From the NCBI RefSeq assembly GCF_039525805.1, contig NZ_BAAAHZ010000001.1: 64,000 nt of DNA. One strand, given 5' to 3'. Origin of the DNA: Dietzia natronolimnaea (GTDB lineage Bacteria; Actinomycetota; Actinomycetes; Mycobacteriales; Mycobacteriaceae). How positions within the stretch are numbered: the stretch's first letter is position 1; the number at the start of each line of letters is the position of its first letter. Under the pieces are notes generated by a model. That model did not search any database, was not told the origin of the DNA, and saw only the letters and a program-made list of their open reading frames with translations. Both the position numbers and the translations under genes were made by a program. Of this stretch, positions 41,238-51,358 are shown piece by piece.

Positions 41238-42098
41238 ATGTCGAGCCCCACCGCCACCCCTCCCGAGCTGACCGGAAAGGTCGTGCTGGTCACCGGGGCC
41301 GCCCGCGGGCAGGGCCGGGCCCACTGCGAGGCCTTCGCGGCCGCCGGGTGCGACGTGATCGCCCTCGACCTGTGCCGCGACATCGAGACGGTCCCCTACC
41401 CGATGGCCCGACCGGAGGACCTCCGGGCCACCGCGGAGGCCGTCCGGGCACTGGGGCGCAGGTGCGTGACCGCGGAGGTCGACGTCCGCGACCTGCCCGG
41501 GATGCGGGAGGCCGTCGATGCCGGGGTCGCCGAACTGGGCGGACTCGACTTCGTGGTGGCCAACGCCGGGGTGTCCCCCCAGCCCTCCGCCTCCTGGGAG
41601 CGCTCCGAGGAGGAATGGGACACCACCCTGGACATCAACCTCAAGGGCACCTGGGTCACCACGACGGCCGCGATCCCCCACATCCTGGCCACCGGCCGGG
41701 GCGGGTGCGTCGTGATCATCAGCTCGATGGTCGGCCTTCGCGGCGCACCGTTCACCGCCAGCTACACGACCTCCAAGTGGGCGGTCCGCGGGCTGGCCAA
41801 GTCGCTGGCCGGCGAGCTCGGCTTCTCGGGCGTGCGGTGCAACTCCATCCACCCCGGCAACGTCCGCACCCCCATGATCGAGAACCCGTCGATGATCGCC
41901 ATGATGACCGGGGGCGAGGGCACGACGCTCGAGGACGCGGCCGAGACCTTCAGCGGGATGAACCAGCTGCCCGAGCCGTGGGTCGAGGCGTCGGCGATCT
42001 CGTCGATGGCCGTCTACCTGTGCAGCGCCGCCGGCGCGGGGATCACCGGGGCCTCCATCCCGATCGACCTGGGCGGAAGCGAGAAGTTCGGGTTGTGA
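41238..42098 (+). CDS. Mycofactocin-type SDR oxidoreductase
   Basis: A 286-residue short-chain dehydrogenase. The cofactor loop VTGAARGQGRAHCEAFAAAG, the following DVIALDLCRDIETVPYPMA segment and the insertion near residue 45-55 resemble the mycofactocin-coupled SDR subfamily, which binds NAD tightly and passes electrons to mycofactocin. The catalytic S-Y-K set is in ISSMVG and YTTSKWAV. ATG 41238 has AGAAGGA nine bases upstream. No mycofactocin synthesis gene is in the window. Substrate likely an alcohol or terpenoid-like compound. Confidence 0.85.
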   Translation: MSSPTATPPELTGKVVLVTGAARGQGRAHCEAFAAAGCDVIALDLCRDIETVPYPMARPEDLRATAEAVRALGRRCVTAEVDVRDLPGMREAVDAGVAELGGLDFVVANAGVSPQPSASWERSEEEWDTTLDINLKGTWVTTTAAIPHILATGRGGCVVIISSMVGLRGAPFTASYTTSKWAVRGLAKSLAGELGFSGVRCNSIHPGNVRTPMIENPSMIAMMTGGEGTTLEDAAETFSGMNQLPEPWVEASAISSMAVYLCSAAGAGITGASIPIDLGGSEKFGL

Positions 42099-42146
42099 CG
42101 GCTCGGGCTCGGGGCGCGGACCTGTGCCGAGGGCAGGAAATGCACT

Positions 42147-42178
42147 CCGGCCCGCCTCTCGGATGAGAGGCGGGCCGG
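42147..42178 (+). terminator. Terminator of the SDR gene
   Basis: 14-bp stem CCGGCCCGCCTCTC/GAGAGGCGGGCCGG with loop GGAT, 48 bp after the stop. Confidence 0.85.
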
Positions 42179-42190
42179 GGTAGCGAGCCG

Positions 42191-42229
42191 GATCAGGGGG
42201 CCAGGTTTCCTACCTGGCCGCGCCTGATC
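42191..42229 (-). terminator. Hairpin at the end of the 43-residue peptide gene
   Basis: GGCCAGGT/ACCTGGCC (42199-42206 with 42212-42219) nested in GATCAGG/CCTGATC (42191-42197 with 42223-42229). It begins at the peptide stop codon on the minus strand. Confidence 0.6.
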
Positions 42230-42359
42230 AGGTGGACGGCGTGGGCGCCACCGGGCGGGGAACGCTGACGGTCGAGCCGGTGGCGGTCCACACCAGAGTC
42301 CAGAAGATGTCGACGATGGGCTGGATGGCCTGCAGGAAGATGTCGTTGGCGCTGCTCAT
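42228..42359 (-). CDS. 43-residue hydrophobic peptide gene
   Basis: Encodes MSSANDIFLQAIQPIVDIFW then TLVWTATGSTVSVPRPVAPT plus PST. The first 27 residues form one amphipathic or membrane-inserting helix, with no basic signal-peptide n-region; the rest is a Thr/Pro tail. AAGGGGA lies eight bases before ATG 42359, TACGCT (42388-42393) is a plausible -10, and a hairpin follows the stop. These surroundings support a real gene. Size and helical character recall the tiny PorA/PorH channel peptides of corynebacteria, but there is no clear sequence match, so that is speculative. Confidence 0.55.
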   Translation of the reverse strand: MSSANDIFLQAIQPIVDIFWTLVWTATGSTVSVPRPVAPTPST

Positions 42360-42691
42360 GATGTGTCCCCTTGTGATCCGTACTGAAAGCGTACTTGCGT
42401 ATCTGGCGGTCTGGTGGTCCCCGTTGCCGCCGGGCTCCAGCAATTCCCTCGAGCCCCCGCGGCGCGTGACAACCCCTATGTCGCCGCGAACCCGGTCGAC
42501 GTTACACAACCGTGACAAACGATGTGGCATCGACAGGCTCCGCCGCTGGCCAGAGCGCCGTAGCCTCGACCCGAGCGGGGTTCCCACTCCCCGAATCGAG
42601 GCGTCCCGCCACGGGCTGAGGTCGAGCCTCGAGTGTGACACAACCAACTAAACCCTACCTACGCGACCGTAACCTACGGTACCGTAGGTTC
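42360..42691. other. Divergent regulatory region of the peptide gene and desA3
   Basis: This 332-bp gap holds the probable peptide promoter at its left end and the 20-bp palindrome at its right end. Between them are scattered CCTACG/CCGTA half-sites (about 42655-42690) and GTTACACAACCGTGAC near 42500. No further coding frame is supported. Confidence 0.6.
42671..42690. promoter_or_regulatory. Perfect 20-bp palindrome abutting the desA3 start
   Basis: AACCTACGGTACCGTAGGTT is its own reverse complement over all 20 bases and ends one base before the desA3 ATG. It contains a possible -10 (TACGGT). A dimeric repressor bound here would block initiation directly. Confidence 0.8.
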
Positions 42692-43933
42692 ATGGCTATC
42701 ACGGACATCCCGGAATTCGCACACCTCTCCGAGGCCGACATCGAAGCCCTCGGTGAGGAACTCGAGCAGATCCGCCAGGACATCATCGGTTCCCTCGGCG
42801 AGCGGGACGCGACCTACATCCGCAACACGATCCGCTTCCAGCGCGCCCTCGAGGTGGGCTCTCGTGCACTGCTGATGGTCGGGTCGCGCAACCGCACCGC
42901 GTGGGCCATCGGCGCCGGCGCGCTCGGGCTCTCCAAGATCGTCGAGAACATGGAGCTCGGGCACAACATCATGCACGGGCAGTGGGACTGGATGAACGAC
43001 CCGGAGGTCCACTCCACCACGTGGGAGTGGGACATCGTGGGCACCGCCGAGCACTGGAAGCAGACCCACAACTACATCCATCACAAGTACACCAACATCG
43101 TCGGCCTCGACGACGACGTCGGGTACGGAGTGCTCCGCGTGACGCGCGACCAGCGCTGGCACCCGTTCTTCTACGGCAACCTCGTCTATAACGCGGTGCT
43201 CGCACTGCTGTTCCAGTGGGGCGTCGGTATCCAGCATCTCGAGCTGGGCAAGGTCGCGAAGGGGCGGGACGACCGCCGCGAGACCATGAACAAGCTCGGC
43301 CTGTTCGCCAAGAAGGCCGGACGCCAGCTCGCGAAGGACTACGTGTTCTACCCGGCACTCTCCCGCAAGGGCTGGAAGTCCACGTTGACGGCCAACCTCG
43401 CCGCCAACGGCATCCGTAACGTGTGGACCAACGCGGTGATCTTCTGCGGGCACTTCCCCGACGGCGCCGAGAAGTTCACCAGGAAGGACGTCGAGAACGA
43501 GACGCGCGCCGAGTGGTACCTCCGTCAGATGCTCGGTTCCGCCAACCTCACCGGCGGGCCCGTCATCGACTTCCTCTCGGGCAACCTGTCGTACCAGATC
43601 GAGCACCACATCTACCCCGACATGTCGTCCAACCGTCTGGCCGAGGCATCGGTCCGGGTTCGCGAGGTGTGCCGCAAGTACGACCTGCCGTACGTGGCGG
43701 GCCCGCTGCCCGTGCAGTACTTCAAGGCGTGGAGGACCATCGCCAAGATGTCGCTGCCCGACCACATGCTGCGACGCACGGCGGACGACGCCCCGGAGAC
43801 GCACTCCGAGCGCATGTTCGCGGACCTGCCCAAGCCCCTCCCGGCGCAGGAGGAAGGGCAGCGGGCCGGCCTGCAGACGGCACTGACGTACTCGGCCAGG
43901 CGGCGCGCCCGCAAGGTCGCCTCGGCGGCCTGA
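42692..43933 (+). CDS. desA3: Acyl-CoA delta-9 desaturase, DesA3 type
   Basis: A 413-residue di-iron membrane desaturase that makes oleoyl- from stearoyl-CoA. All three His boxes are present: H91xxxH95 (GHNIMHGQWDW), H126xxxH130H131 (HNYIHH) and EH305H306 (YQIEHHIYPD). The N-terminus AITDIPEFAHLSEADIEAL closely resembles mycobacterial DesA3. Hydrophobic stretches are short for the family, as in DesA3. No ribosome site fits between the palindrome and ATG 42692, so the transcript is probably leaderless or nearly so. A terminator and then a TetR gene follow. Confidence 0.9.
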   Translation: MAITDIPEFAHLSEADIEALGEELEQIRQDIIGSLGERDATYIRNTIRFQRALEVGSRALLMVGSRNRTAWAIGAGALGLSKIVENMELGHNIMHGQWDWMNDPEVHSTTWEWDIVGTAEHWKQTHNYIHHKYTNIVGLDDDVGYGVLRVTRDQRWHPFFYGNLVYNAVLALLFQWGVGIQHLELGKVAKGRDDRRETMNKLGLFAKKAGRQLAKDYVFYPALSRKGWKSTLTANLAANGIRNVWTNAVIFCGHFPDGAEKFTRKDVENETRAEWYLRQMLGSANLTGGPVIDFLSGNLSYQIEHHIYPDMSSNRLAEASVRVREVCRKYDLPYVAGPLPVQYFKAWRTIAKMSLPDHMLRRTADDAPETHSERMFADLPKPLPAQEEGQRAGLQTALTYSARRRARKVASAA

Positions 43934-43951
43934 CCCGCCCGGCCACCCTCC

Positions 43952-43987
43952 GGACGCCCCGACACCGAAACCGGTGTCGGGGCGTCC
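43952..43987 (+). terminator. Terminator of desA3
   Basis: Perfect 15-bp stem GGACGCCCCGACACC/GGTGTCGGGGCGTCC with a 6-nt loop, followed by GTTGTTTCG. Confidence 0.9.
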
Positions 43988-44100
43988 GTTGTTTCGATCC
44001 AGGAACGGGATCCCGGCGATAGGCTGACCCTCTAGTCGGCAGCGATCCGCGCTACAGCGGTCGAGCCGAAGGCCTGTGAACCACGACGACGGGAGCCACC

Positions 44101-44697
44101 ATGGAGGACCGGCGCATGCTGATCGCCGATTCGGCGATCGAGGTGGTGGCCAGGGACGGCGTCCGCGCGCTGACCCACCGCGCCGTGGACTCCGAGGCCG
44201 GACTGCCCTCCGGCTCGACCTCCTATTATTGCCGGACCCGTGCGCAACTCCTCTCACTCACCGTCGACAGGCTCACCTCCCTCCTGCGCGGGTTCGTCGA
44301 GGTGTCCGGGATCCAGGAGCTCGCCTCCTCCGATGCAGACGACGTCCTGGCGATGCTCACGCGGATGATCGAGGGCCTCCTCGCCGACTACCGCGGCGAG
44401 CTGGCAGCCCGCTCCGCGCTCATCATGGAACTCACCGGCAAGGACGACACCACCGATCTCGTGGCCGCCCTGCTCGACCCGAGTGACCTCGCCGGCGCTC
44501 TCGACGCCGCCGGGCTGCGTGACCCCGCCGCCGCCGCCCTGGACCTCCTGGCCGTGTACGAGGGGCTGCTCTGGGAGCGCACCGTGGGCCGGCTGGCCGG
44601 CGCCGAGGTCGATCATGAGCACGACGCCGACCTCCTGGGGTCCGCGCTCTCGCGCCACGAGCATCGCGGCGGACGCCTCTTCGGCCTCCTGCGCTGA
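44101..44697 (+). CDS. TetR-family regulator next to desA3
   Basis: A 198-residue regulator. The N-terminal helix-turn-helix (about 8-52) has ALTHRAVDSEAGLPSGSTSYYCRT, with SGSTSYYCR replacing the usual KGTLYHHF-type recognition helix, as in TetR proteins of the PA3133 type. The C-terminal ligand domain is all-helical. ATG 44101 follows GGGAG. Its position suggests, but does not prove, that it reads the palindrome before desA3. Confidence 0.8.
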   Translation: MEDRRMLIADSAIEVVARDGVRALTHRAVDSEAGLPSGSTSYYCRTRAQLLSLTVDRLTSLLRGFVEVSGIQELASSDADDVLAMLTRMIEGLLADYRGELAARSALIMELTGKDDTTDLVAALLDPSDLAGALDAAGLRDPAAAALDLLAVYEGLLWERTVGRLAGAEVDHEHDADLLGSALSRHEHRGGRLFGLLR

Positions 44698-45088
44698 CCT
44701 CTCGCCCCTCGGGGCAACGTTTCGCCCTACATCACACGCCCGGCTGCAGCGCGCTCTCTGACGCGCGTCCAGACGCGGCGGCGGAACCGCTTAGGTTTAC
44801 CTTGCTTGAAGTTTAAGGTTCTCACAGTCTAGGGTTCCGCCCCAGAAGCACCGTGATACGTCAGCCATGTGTCAAGACTGTCTGTTTCGTGCCTCTGCCA
44901 CCCCTCCGTCGGAGCATCCTCACAACTGGTGATAATCACTGTGCGGGTGCATGTATGCGGTGTTCAGTTGCGAATCCGGGCCGCTCTTCCGGGTCCGGGT
45001 TCGCCTGAACGGACCAGCCCGGGACATCCCGGCCGCCACTCGACCGGGACGGTGGGCTGAACTGAGGCCACGGATTAATCAGATTGTT

Positions 45089-45116
45089 TTGACAAACACA
45101 GCTGATGTGCCATAGT
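45089..45116 (+). promoter_or_regulatory. Promoter of the Tad/Flp operon
   Basis: Perfect -35 TTGACA (45089-45094), 16-bp spacer, -10 CATAGT (45111-45116). Predicted start near 45123 leaves a leader of about 77 nt. The most consensus-like promoter in the window. Confidence 0.75.
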
Positions 45117-45129
45117 GATTCACGTCACT
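45114..45129. promoter_or_regulatory. CRP/GlxR-like site over the flp -10/+1
   Basis: AGTGATTCACGTCACT has GTGA-N6-TCAC with symmetric flanks, the cAMP-receptor core. It overlaps the -10 and start point, so a bound protein would repress. Confidence 0.65.
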
Positions 45130-45199
45130 GGTTCACAACGAATCGGACGCACCCCTCCCCTCGGGTCGACCGACCCCCGCACCAGAAGGACGGTTCATC

Positions 45200-45451
45200 A
45201 TGAGCCAGGTTGCTACTTACTTCTTCACGCTCCACGCCCTCGTCAACGATCGCTTTGAGGACCGCAAGGACCGCGGCGCTACGGCCGTGGAGTACGGCCT
45301 GATGGTCGGACTGATCGCGGTCGTCATCATCGTGGCGGTTGTCTTCCTTGGCGACACCCTCACAGCCGTGTTTGACAACGCAGGACAGGAAATCGCTGAT
45401 GAGGCTGGCGTGACGGTCCCGGGCGCAGGCGACGGCGGCGGCGACGCCTAA
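45200..45451 (+). CDS. flp: Flp/Fap-type type IVb pilin
   Basis: An 83-residue prepilin. The processing region is DRGATAVEYGLMVGLI: cleavage after the Gly, with the +5 Glu and +6 Tyr of the Flp motif, followed by a hydrophobic helix of about 25 residues. The leader of 26 residues is longer than most Flp leaders. The short mature part ends in a Gly/Asp-rich tail. ATG 45200 follows AGAAGGA. It is the first gene after the operon promoter, and a hairpin follows, so it should be the most abundant product. Confidence 0.92.
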   Translation: MSQVATYFFTLHALVNDRFEDRKDRGATAVEYGLMVGLIAVVIIVAVVFLGDTLTAVFDNAGQEIADEAGVTVPGAGDGGGDA

Positions 45452-45470
45452 CCGGCCGCTCGCTGATCCC

Positions 45471-45507
45471 TCCGGCGCGGCGCTCCTTCCCTGAGCGCTG
45501 CGCCGGA
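45471..45507 (+). terminator. Hairpin (partial terminator) between flp and tadE
   Basis: 15-bp stem TCCGGCGCGGCGCTC/GAGCGCTGCGCCGGA with one G-U pair and a 7-nt loop. It probably lowers readthrough, giving high pilin and low machinery expression. Confidence 0.7.
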
Positions 45508-45558
45508 GCCGGTTTGATCCCCTCTCCTGAACCCTCCCCTCCCCCTCGAGGACCCGTC

Positions 45559-45945
45559 ATGACCAGTTCCCTGCGTGACCGCGGAGCCGCGGCCGTGGAG
45601 TTCGCCCTGGTCGTTCCGATCCTGTTGACGCTCGTGATCGGGATCATCGAATTCGGTCGGGCCTATAACATCCAGACCACGCTCTCCAACGCCGCTCGTG
45701 ACGGCGTCCGCGTGATGTCCCTGCAGAATGACCGCGCGGAAGCCCGGGCCGCCGTCAAGAACGCTGCATTCGGACTCGACATTGCCGATACCGACATCGA
45801 CGTCGAACCCTCGAACTGCGCTCCGACCGATTCGACGCCGACCGCGACCGTGACGGTCACCTACCCGTTCGAGCTGCTCAGCGGCTACCTTCCCCTGAAC
45901 GACTTCACGCTCACCGGCACGGGGAGCATGCGATGCAACGGATAG
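45559..45945 (+). CDS. tadE: TadE-like pseudopilin
   Basis: A 128-residue TadE-like protein with the short leader MTSSLRDRG, processing-like motif GAAAVEFALV and one transmembrane helix. One cysteine pair (NCAP, RCNG) in the exported part may form a disulfide. ATG 45559 follows GAGGA. It overlaps tadG by 13 bp. Confidence 0.85.
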   Translation: MTSSLRDRGAAAVEFALVVPILLTLVIGIIEFGRAYNIQTTLSNAARDGVRVMSLQNDRAEARAAVKNAAFGLDIADTDIDVEPSNCAPTDSTPTATVTVTYPFELLSGYLPLNDFTLTGTGSMRCNG

Positions 45946-46889
45946 GCGCGACTCGGTCGAACAACGACCGCGGAGCTGTCAGCGTCTTGGTCGCGCTGCT
46001 CATGGTCCCCTTGATCGGCTTCGCTGCCATCTCCATCGACATAGCCGCGGCCCACGCAGAGCGCCAGCAGTTGCAGATCGGCGCGGACGCAGCTGCACTG
46101 GCGATCGCACAGGACTGTGCGGTTCGCTACTGCGGCGGTCCGATGACGACAGCCCAGGAGTACGTCGACCTCAACACCACCGCGACTGATACCTCTGTCG
46201 CGGTCGAAGCCGGCCTGTCCTCGGGGAGCGGCCGGGTCACCGTCACCGCGTCCAGTGTCCGGCAGCACTCGTTCGCCCCGGTGCTGGGCATCAACGAATC
46301 CGACATCGTCACCAGGGCCAGCGCCGGGTGGGGCTACCCCACCGGTGGGACCTCGTTCCTCCCATTGACGTTCGCGCGATGCGAGTACGAGCGGCGCACT
46401 AAGGATGGGACCCCTGAAAACCCTGAGGTGATCGTCCTTCCCAAGAAGGATGAGGACGGGTGCCTGGACCCCAACCGCAACCCGGTTCCGGGCGGATTCG
46501 GCTGGCTCAAGACCGACTCCGGGACGTGCACCGCCACCACCTCGATCGACGAGGACGCCGGCAGCGACCCCGGAAAGTCTGTGCCCAACGGCTGCAAACC
46601 CGAGGACTTCGAGCGGATGCTGGGATCCACGCTGCTCCTGCCGATCTTCGACGAGCACGGTGGGCAGGGGAACAACGCCTGGTACCGGATCTACGGGTAC
46701 GCCGCATTCACGGTCACCGGTTACTACTTCAGCAACAAGTACTCCTCGCCTGATCCACCCTGTTCGAGCCCTCAGCAGTGCATCGAGGGGTACTTCACCG
46801 GCTTCACCGAACGCGTCGAGGGCTTCGAGTACGGAACCGACGCCCCCGACCTCGGCGCCAACGCCGTCTACCTCCTCCCAGATCAGTAA
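45933..46889 (+). CDS. tadG: TadG-like pilus-assembly protein
   Basis: A 318-residue protein. The N-terminal DRGAVSVLVALLMVPLIGFAAISIDIAAAHAERQQLQ is a Flp/TadG (TadE_like) membrane helix; the rest is exported, with many paired cysteines (for example CAVRYC). The von Willebrand factor A domain of long TadG proteins is absent, as in many actinobacteria. Overlap with tadE implies translational coupling. Confidence 0.8.
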   Translation: MQRIGATRSNNDRGAVSVLVALLMVPLIGFAAISIDIAAAHAERQQLQIGADAAALAIAQDCAVRYCGGPMTTAQEYVDLNTTATDTSVAVEAGLSSGSGRVTVTASSVRQHSFAPVLGINESDIVTRASAGWGYPTGGTSFLPLTFARCEYERRTKDGTPENPEVIVLPKKDEDGCLDPNRNPVPGGFGWLKTDSGTCTATTSIDEDAGSDPGKSVPNGCKPEDFERMLGSTLLLPIFDEHGGQGNNAWYRIYGYAAFTVTGYYFSNKYSSPDPPCSSPQQCIEGYFTGFTERVEGFEYGTDAPDLGANAVYLLPDQ

Positions 46890-46899
46890 GCGAGCTGAA

Positions 46900-47622
46900 G
46901 TGAACCGTCGTGTCGTGGCAGTAGCCGTCGCCGTCCTCTTGGCGCTCCTGGGCGCCGTCCTCCTCCTGCGCTATGTCAGCGCAGCGGACGAACGGGCAAT
47001 GGCAGACCTCCAACCGGTCAGCGTGCTGGTCGCGACCGCCCCGATAAGCGAGGGAACCCCTGCCTCCACACTCGGCGAACTGGTGGAACGACGGGAGCTT
47101 CCCGCCACGGCGGTGGGACCGAACTCGGTCACTGACCTCCGAGAGCTCGGGACCATGGTCGCGGCGACCGACGTCGCCGCCGGGGAACAGCTTCTAGCCG
47201 GGCGTTTCGCGTCCCTGCAGTCCCTCCAGCAGTTCGGCGGCATCCCCGCCCCGGAGGGCTTCCACCAGGTGACGATCCCCCTGAACTCGCCCCGCGTCGT
47301 CGGTGGCACGATCACACCCGGGGACACGGTGGGGGTCTTCGCCACGATCGGCGACCAGACCCACCTGCTACTCCACAAGATCCTCGTACTGCGCGTCCAG
47401 GGCGGGTTGTCTCCCTCCGCGTCCGACGAGGCCGGTTCGACCGATCCCGCTGATGCCCCGGTTCACGAGGGCGGCGTGATGGTGACCCTGGCGCTCACGG
47501 CCCCGGACGCGGAAAAGGTCGTCTTCTCGGGTGAGAACGGCTCCATCTGGCTCTCACTCGAGGACTCCGCCACGCCGGAGGACGGCACCCGCATCGTCAA
47601 CCCGGGGAACGTGTACCGATGA
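46900..47622 (+). CDS. cpaB: CpaB/RcpC-like Flp pilus assembly protein
   Basis: A 240-residue protein anchored by one N-terminal helix (VVAVAVAVLLALLGAVLLL). An SAF-like domain (about 40-105: VLVATAPISEGTPAS...AATDVAAGEQLLAGRF) precedes the RcpC domain. Start is GTG 46900, with only a weak GAG ribosome site, ten bases after tadG. The stop overlaps tadZ (ATGA). In Gram-negative bacteria CpaB works with the secretin; its job in mycolata, with their outer mycolate membrane, is less clear. Confidence 0.85.
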   Translation: MNRRVVAVAVAVLLALLGAVLLLRYVSAADERAMADLQPVSVLVATAPISEGTPASTLGELVERRELPATAVGPNSVTDLRELGTMVAATDVAAGEQLLAGRFASLQSLQQFGGIPAPEGFHQVTIPLNSPRVVGGTITPGDTVGVFATIGDQTHLLLHKILVLRVQGGLSPSASDEAGSTDPADAPVHEGGVMVTLALTAPDAEKVVFSGENGSIWLSLEDSATPEDGTRIVNPGNVYR

Positions 47623-48856
47623 ACAACATCCTGCTGGCCACTGACTTCGTCGACCTCCGCGACCGGTTCCGGGCCGCCACCGGCCAGTCGATACCGGCAC
47701 TGCCACCGGGCCCGCTCCCGGAAAGCCCCGCGCAGTTGTTCCAGCAACTCGGCGGCGGAGAGATCCCCGAGGTCGTCGTGATCGACGAGCGCTCCGGAAC
47801 CGAAGCCGCCCTCGCACTGGCCTCGCGACTCGACGTCGAGTGCCCCGGCATCGCAGTGGTCCTGGTCAGCGATCGGGTCACCGAGCTCGGGCTCGCGGCC
47901 ATGCGTGCGGGGGTGAGCGACATCGTCCCCACCGAATCGGAGGAGGACGAGATCCGGGGGGCGCTTGATCGAGCAGTCCGTGTCACCCGGCAGCGCTCTC
48001 CGGCCGGCCACGGCGACGGCCACGACCTCGGCGCGGGTCCGCAGTCCCGTCGAGGACAGGTGATCAGTGTGGTCTCGCCCAAGGGCGGCGTGGGCAAGAC
48101 GACGGTCGCCGCGAACCTTGCCGTCGGGCTTGCCCGATCCGCACCACATTCCACAGTGCTGGTGGACCTGGATCTGCAGTTCGGAGACGTGTCCAACGCT
48201 CTCAACCTCACACCCGAGCACACCATCGTCGACGTGGTGCAGGGAGCAGCCGCTCGCGACTCGATGGTGCTCAAGACGTTCCTCACCCAGCACGACACCG
48301 GCCTGACCGTGGTATGCGGACCGAACTCCCCGGCCGAGGCCGACCTGGTGGGCGTATCGGAACTCACCCACCTCTTGCAGACGTTGGCGGCAGAGTTCCG
48401 TTACGTCGTGATCGACACCGCCCCGGCCCTGACGGACCAGACCCTCGCAGCACTTGATCTGACCGACGACCTGATCCTGGTCACCAGCATGGACGTACCG
48501 GGCGTGCGGGGACTGCGCAAGGAACTGGACATACTCCGGGACCTCGGAATGGGCTTCGACCGCCGCCACGTCGTGGTGAACTTCGCCGACGCGCACAGCG
48601 GGCTCACACGAGCAGATGTAGAGGCGGCGATCGGCACCGGCGTGGACCTTGTCCTGCCCCGCTCGCGAGCGGCCGCGGTATCCATCAATCAGGGAGTCCC
48701 GTTGATGCAGAACGAGGTCCGCGATCCCATGACCAAGAAGCTGCGGCGTCTGGTCGACCGCTTCACCCCCGCGCCCTTGAACGAGCCCCGGCCCGCGGAG
48801 TCCACGATCGGGTCTCGTCTCGGAGGCCGCCACCGCCTGCGTCGAGGAGGGTCCAA

Positions 48857-48860
<4 letters not shown>
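47619..48860 (+). CDS. tadZ: TadZ/CpaE-type MinD-like ATPase
   Basis: A 413-residue localisation factor. An atypical receiver-like domain (about 1-120) precedes a ParA/MinD ATPase with deviant Walker A SPKGGVGKTT (153-162), including the signature lysine, and VIDTAPALTD as Walker B. It probably positions the Tad machine at a pole. A basic C-terminus (GGRHRLRRGGSK) follows. ATGA overlap with cpaB and GTGA overlap with tadA indicate one tightly coupled operon. Confidence 0.9.
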
Positions 48861-50370
<1,510 letters not shown>

Positions 50371-50374
<4 letters not shown>

Positions 50375-51327
50375 ACGACTCCGTGGGCCAGGCTCTGGCC
50401 TCCCCGGCCGGACTCGGGGTGGCAGCGCTCTCCCTGGCACTGCTCATCGGCGCTTTTCTCGTGCTCTCCCCGCGTCCGGGCCGTGTCCCTCGCGCCCGGC
50501 GTCGACCGGGCGTTCACGAGGGGCCCGGGATCATCTCGCGCACGGCGACGGCGGCCACCTCGGCCATCGACACCGCCTTGAGCCGCCGCGGCGCACCGGG
50601 GGCCGGTGCGCTGGAACGCGCCGGGGTCAAGATGGGCCTCCAGGACTTCGTCTTCCTGGTGGGCGTCGCCGCAGTGGTGACCTTCGCACTGGGGCTTGTC
50701 GCGGTCGGGCCGGTCACCGGACTCTTCCTGGCCGCGCTCACTCCGATCGGGGCCAAGTTCGCGCTGGACATCCGCGCATCCCGTCGCCGGGCCGCCTTCG
50801 CAGACCAGTTGGATGACTCGTTGCAGCTCATGGCCAGTAGCCTGCGGGCCGGCCACAGCCTGCTCCAGGCCCTGTCCTCCGTTGCGCGAGAGGCCGAGGA
50901 GCCCACCTCGGAGGAGTTCGCCCGCATCATCAACGAGACCCGTGTGGGCCGTGATCTCGCCCCCGCGCTGGAGGAGACCGCCCGGCGCATGGGGAGCGAG
51001 GACTTCGAGTGGGTCACGCAAGCCATCGCGATCAACCGGGAGGTCGGCGGCAACCTCGCCGAGGTGCTCGACGGGGTCGGTCACACCATCCGCGAGCGGA
51101 ACCAGATCCGCCGCCAGGTGAAGGCGCTGGCCGCCGAGGGCAAACTCTCGGCCTACGTCCTCATGGCACTGCCGTTCGGCATCTCCGGATTCCTGTTCAT
51201 GAGCAATCCCGAGTACATCTCCAAGTTCACGGAGGGCCTGCTGGGTTACACGCTGATCGGCGTCAGCGTGGTGTTGCTCGTGGTTGGTGCGGTCTGGCTG
51301 CGCAAGGTCGTCAACATCAGGTTCTGA
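50371..51327 (+). CDS. tadB: TadB, type II secretion F-like inner-membrane protein
   Basis: A 318-residue platform protein with an N-terminal helix, a pair of helices near 90-130, a T2SSF domain (about 140-265: FADQLDDSLQLMASSLRAGHSLLQAL) and two C-terminal helices. ATG overlaps the tadA stop (ATGA). Confidence 0.92.
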
Positions 51328-51358
51328 ACGCACCGAGCGTTCTGGAAGGAGGCATGCC

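Larger units (their letters stand above)
44698..45199. other. Long intergenic region upstream of the Tad locus
   Basis: A 502-bp region less G+C-rich than the surroundings. It contains the palindrome GTGATAATCAC (44927-44937), the flp promoter and a CRP/GlxR-like site. The 3' part (about 45000-45060) is GC-rich with CCGGG repeats. No supported coding frame. An unannotated 5' leader or small RNA is possible. Confidence 0.6.

Noticed and set aside
44791..44809. TTAGGTTTACCTTGCTTGA as an iron box
   Set aside because: Only about 12 of 19 positions match and the right half is not complementary to the left, unlike the clear site at 8775.
44927..44937. GTGATAATCAC as a CRP/GlxR site
   Set aside because: The half-sites are too close (one base between arms rather than six), and no promoter is adjacent.
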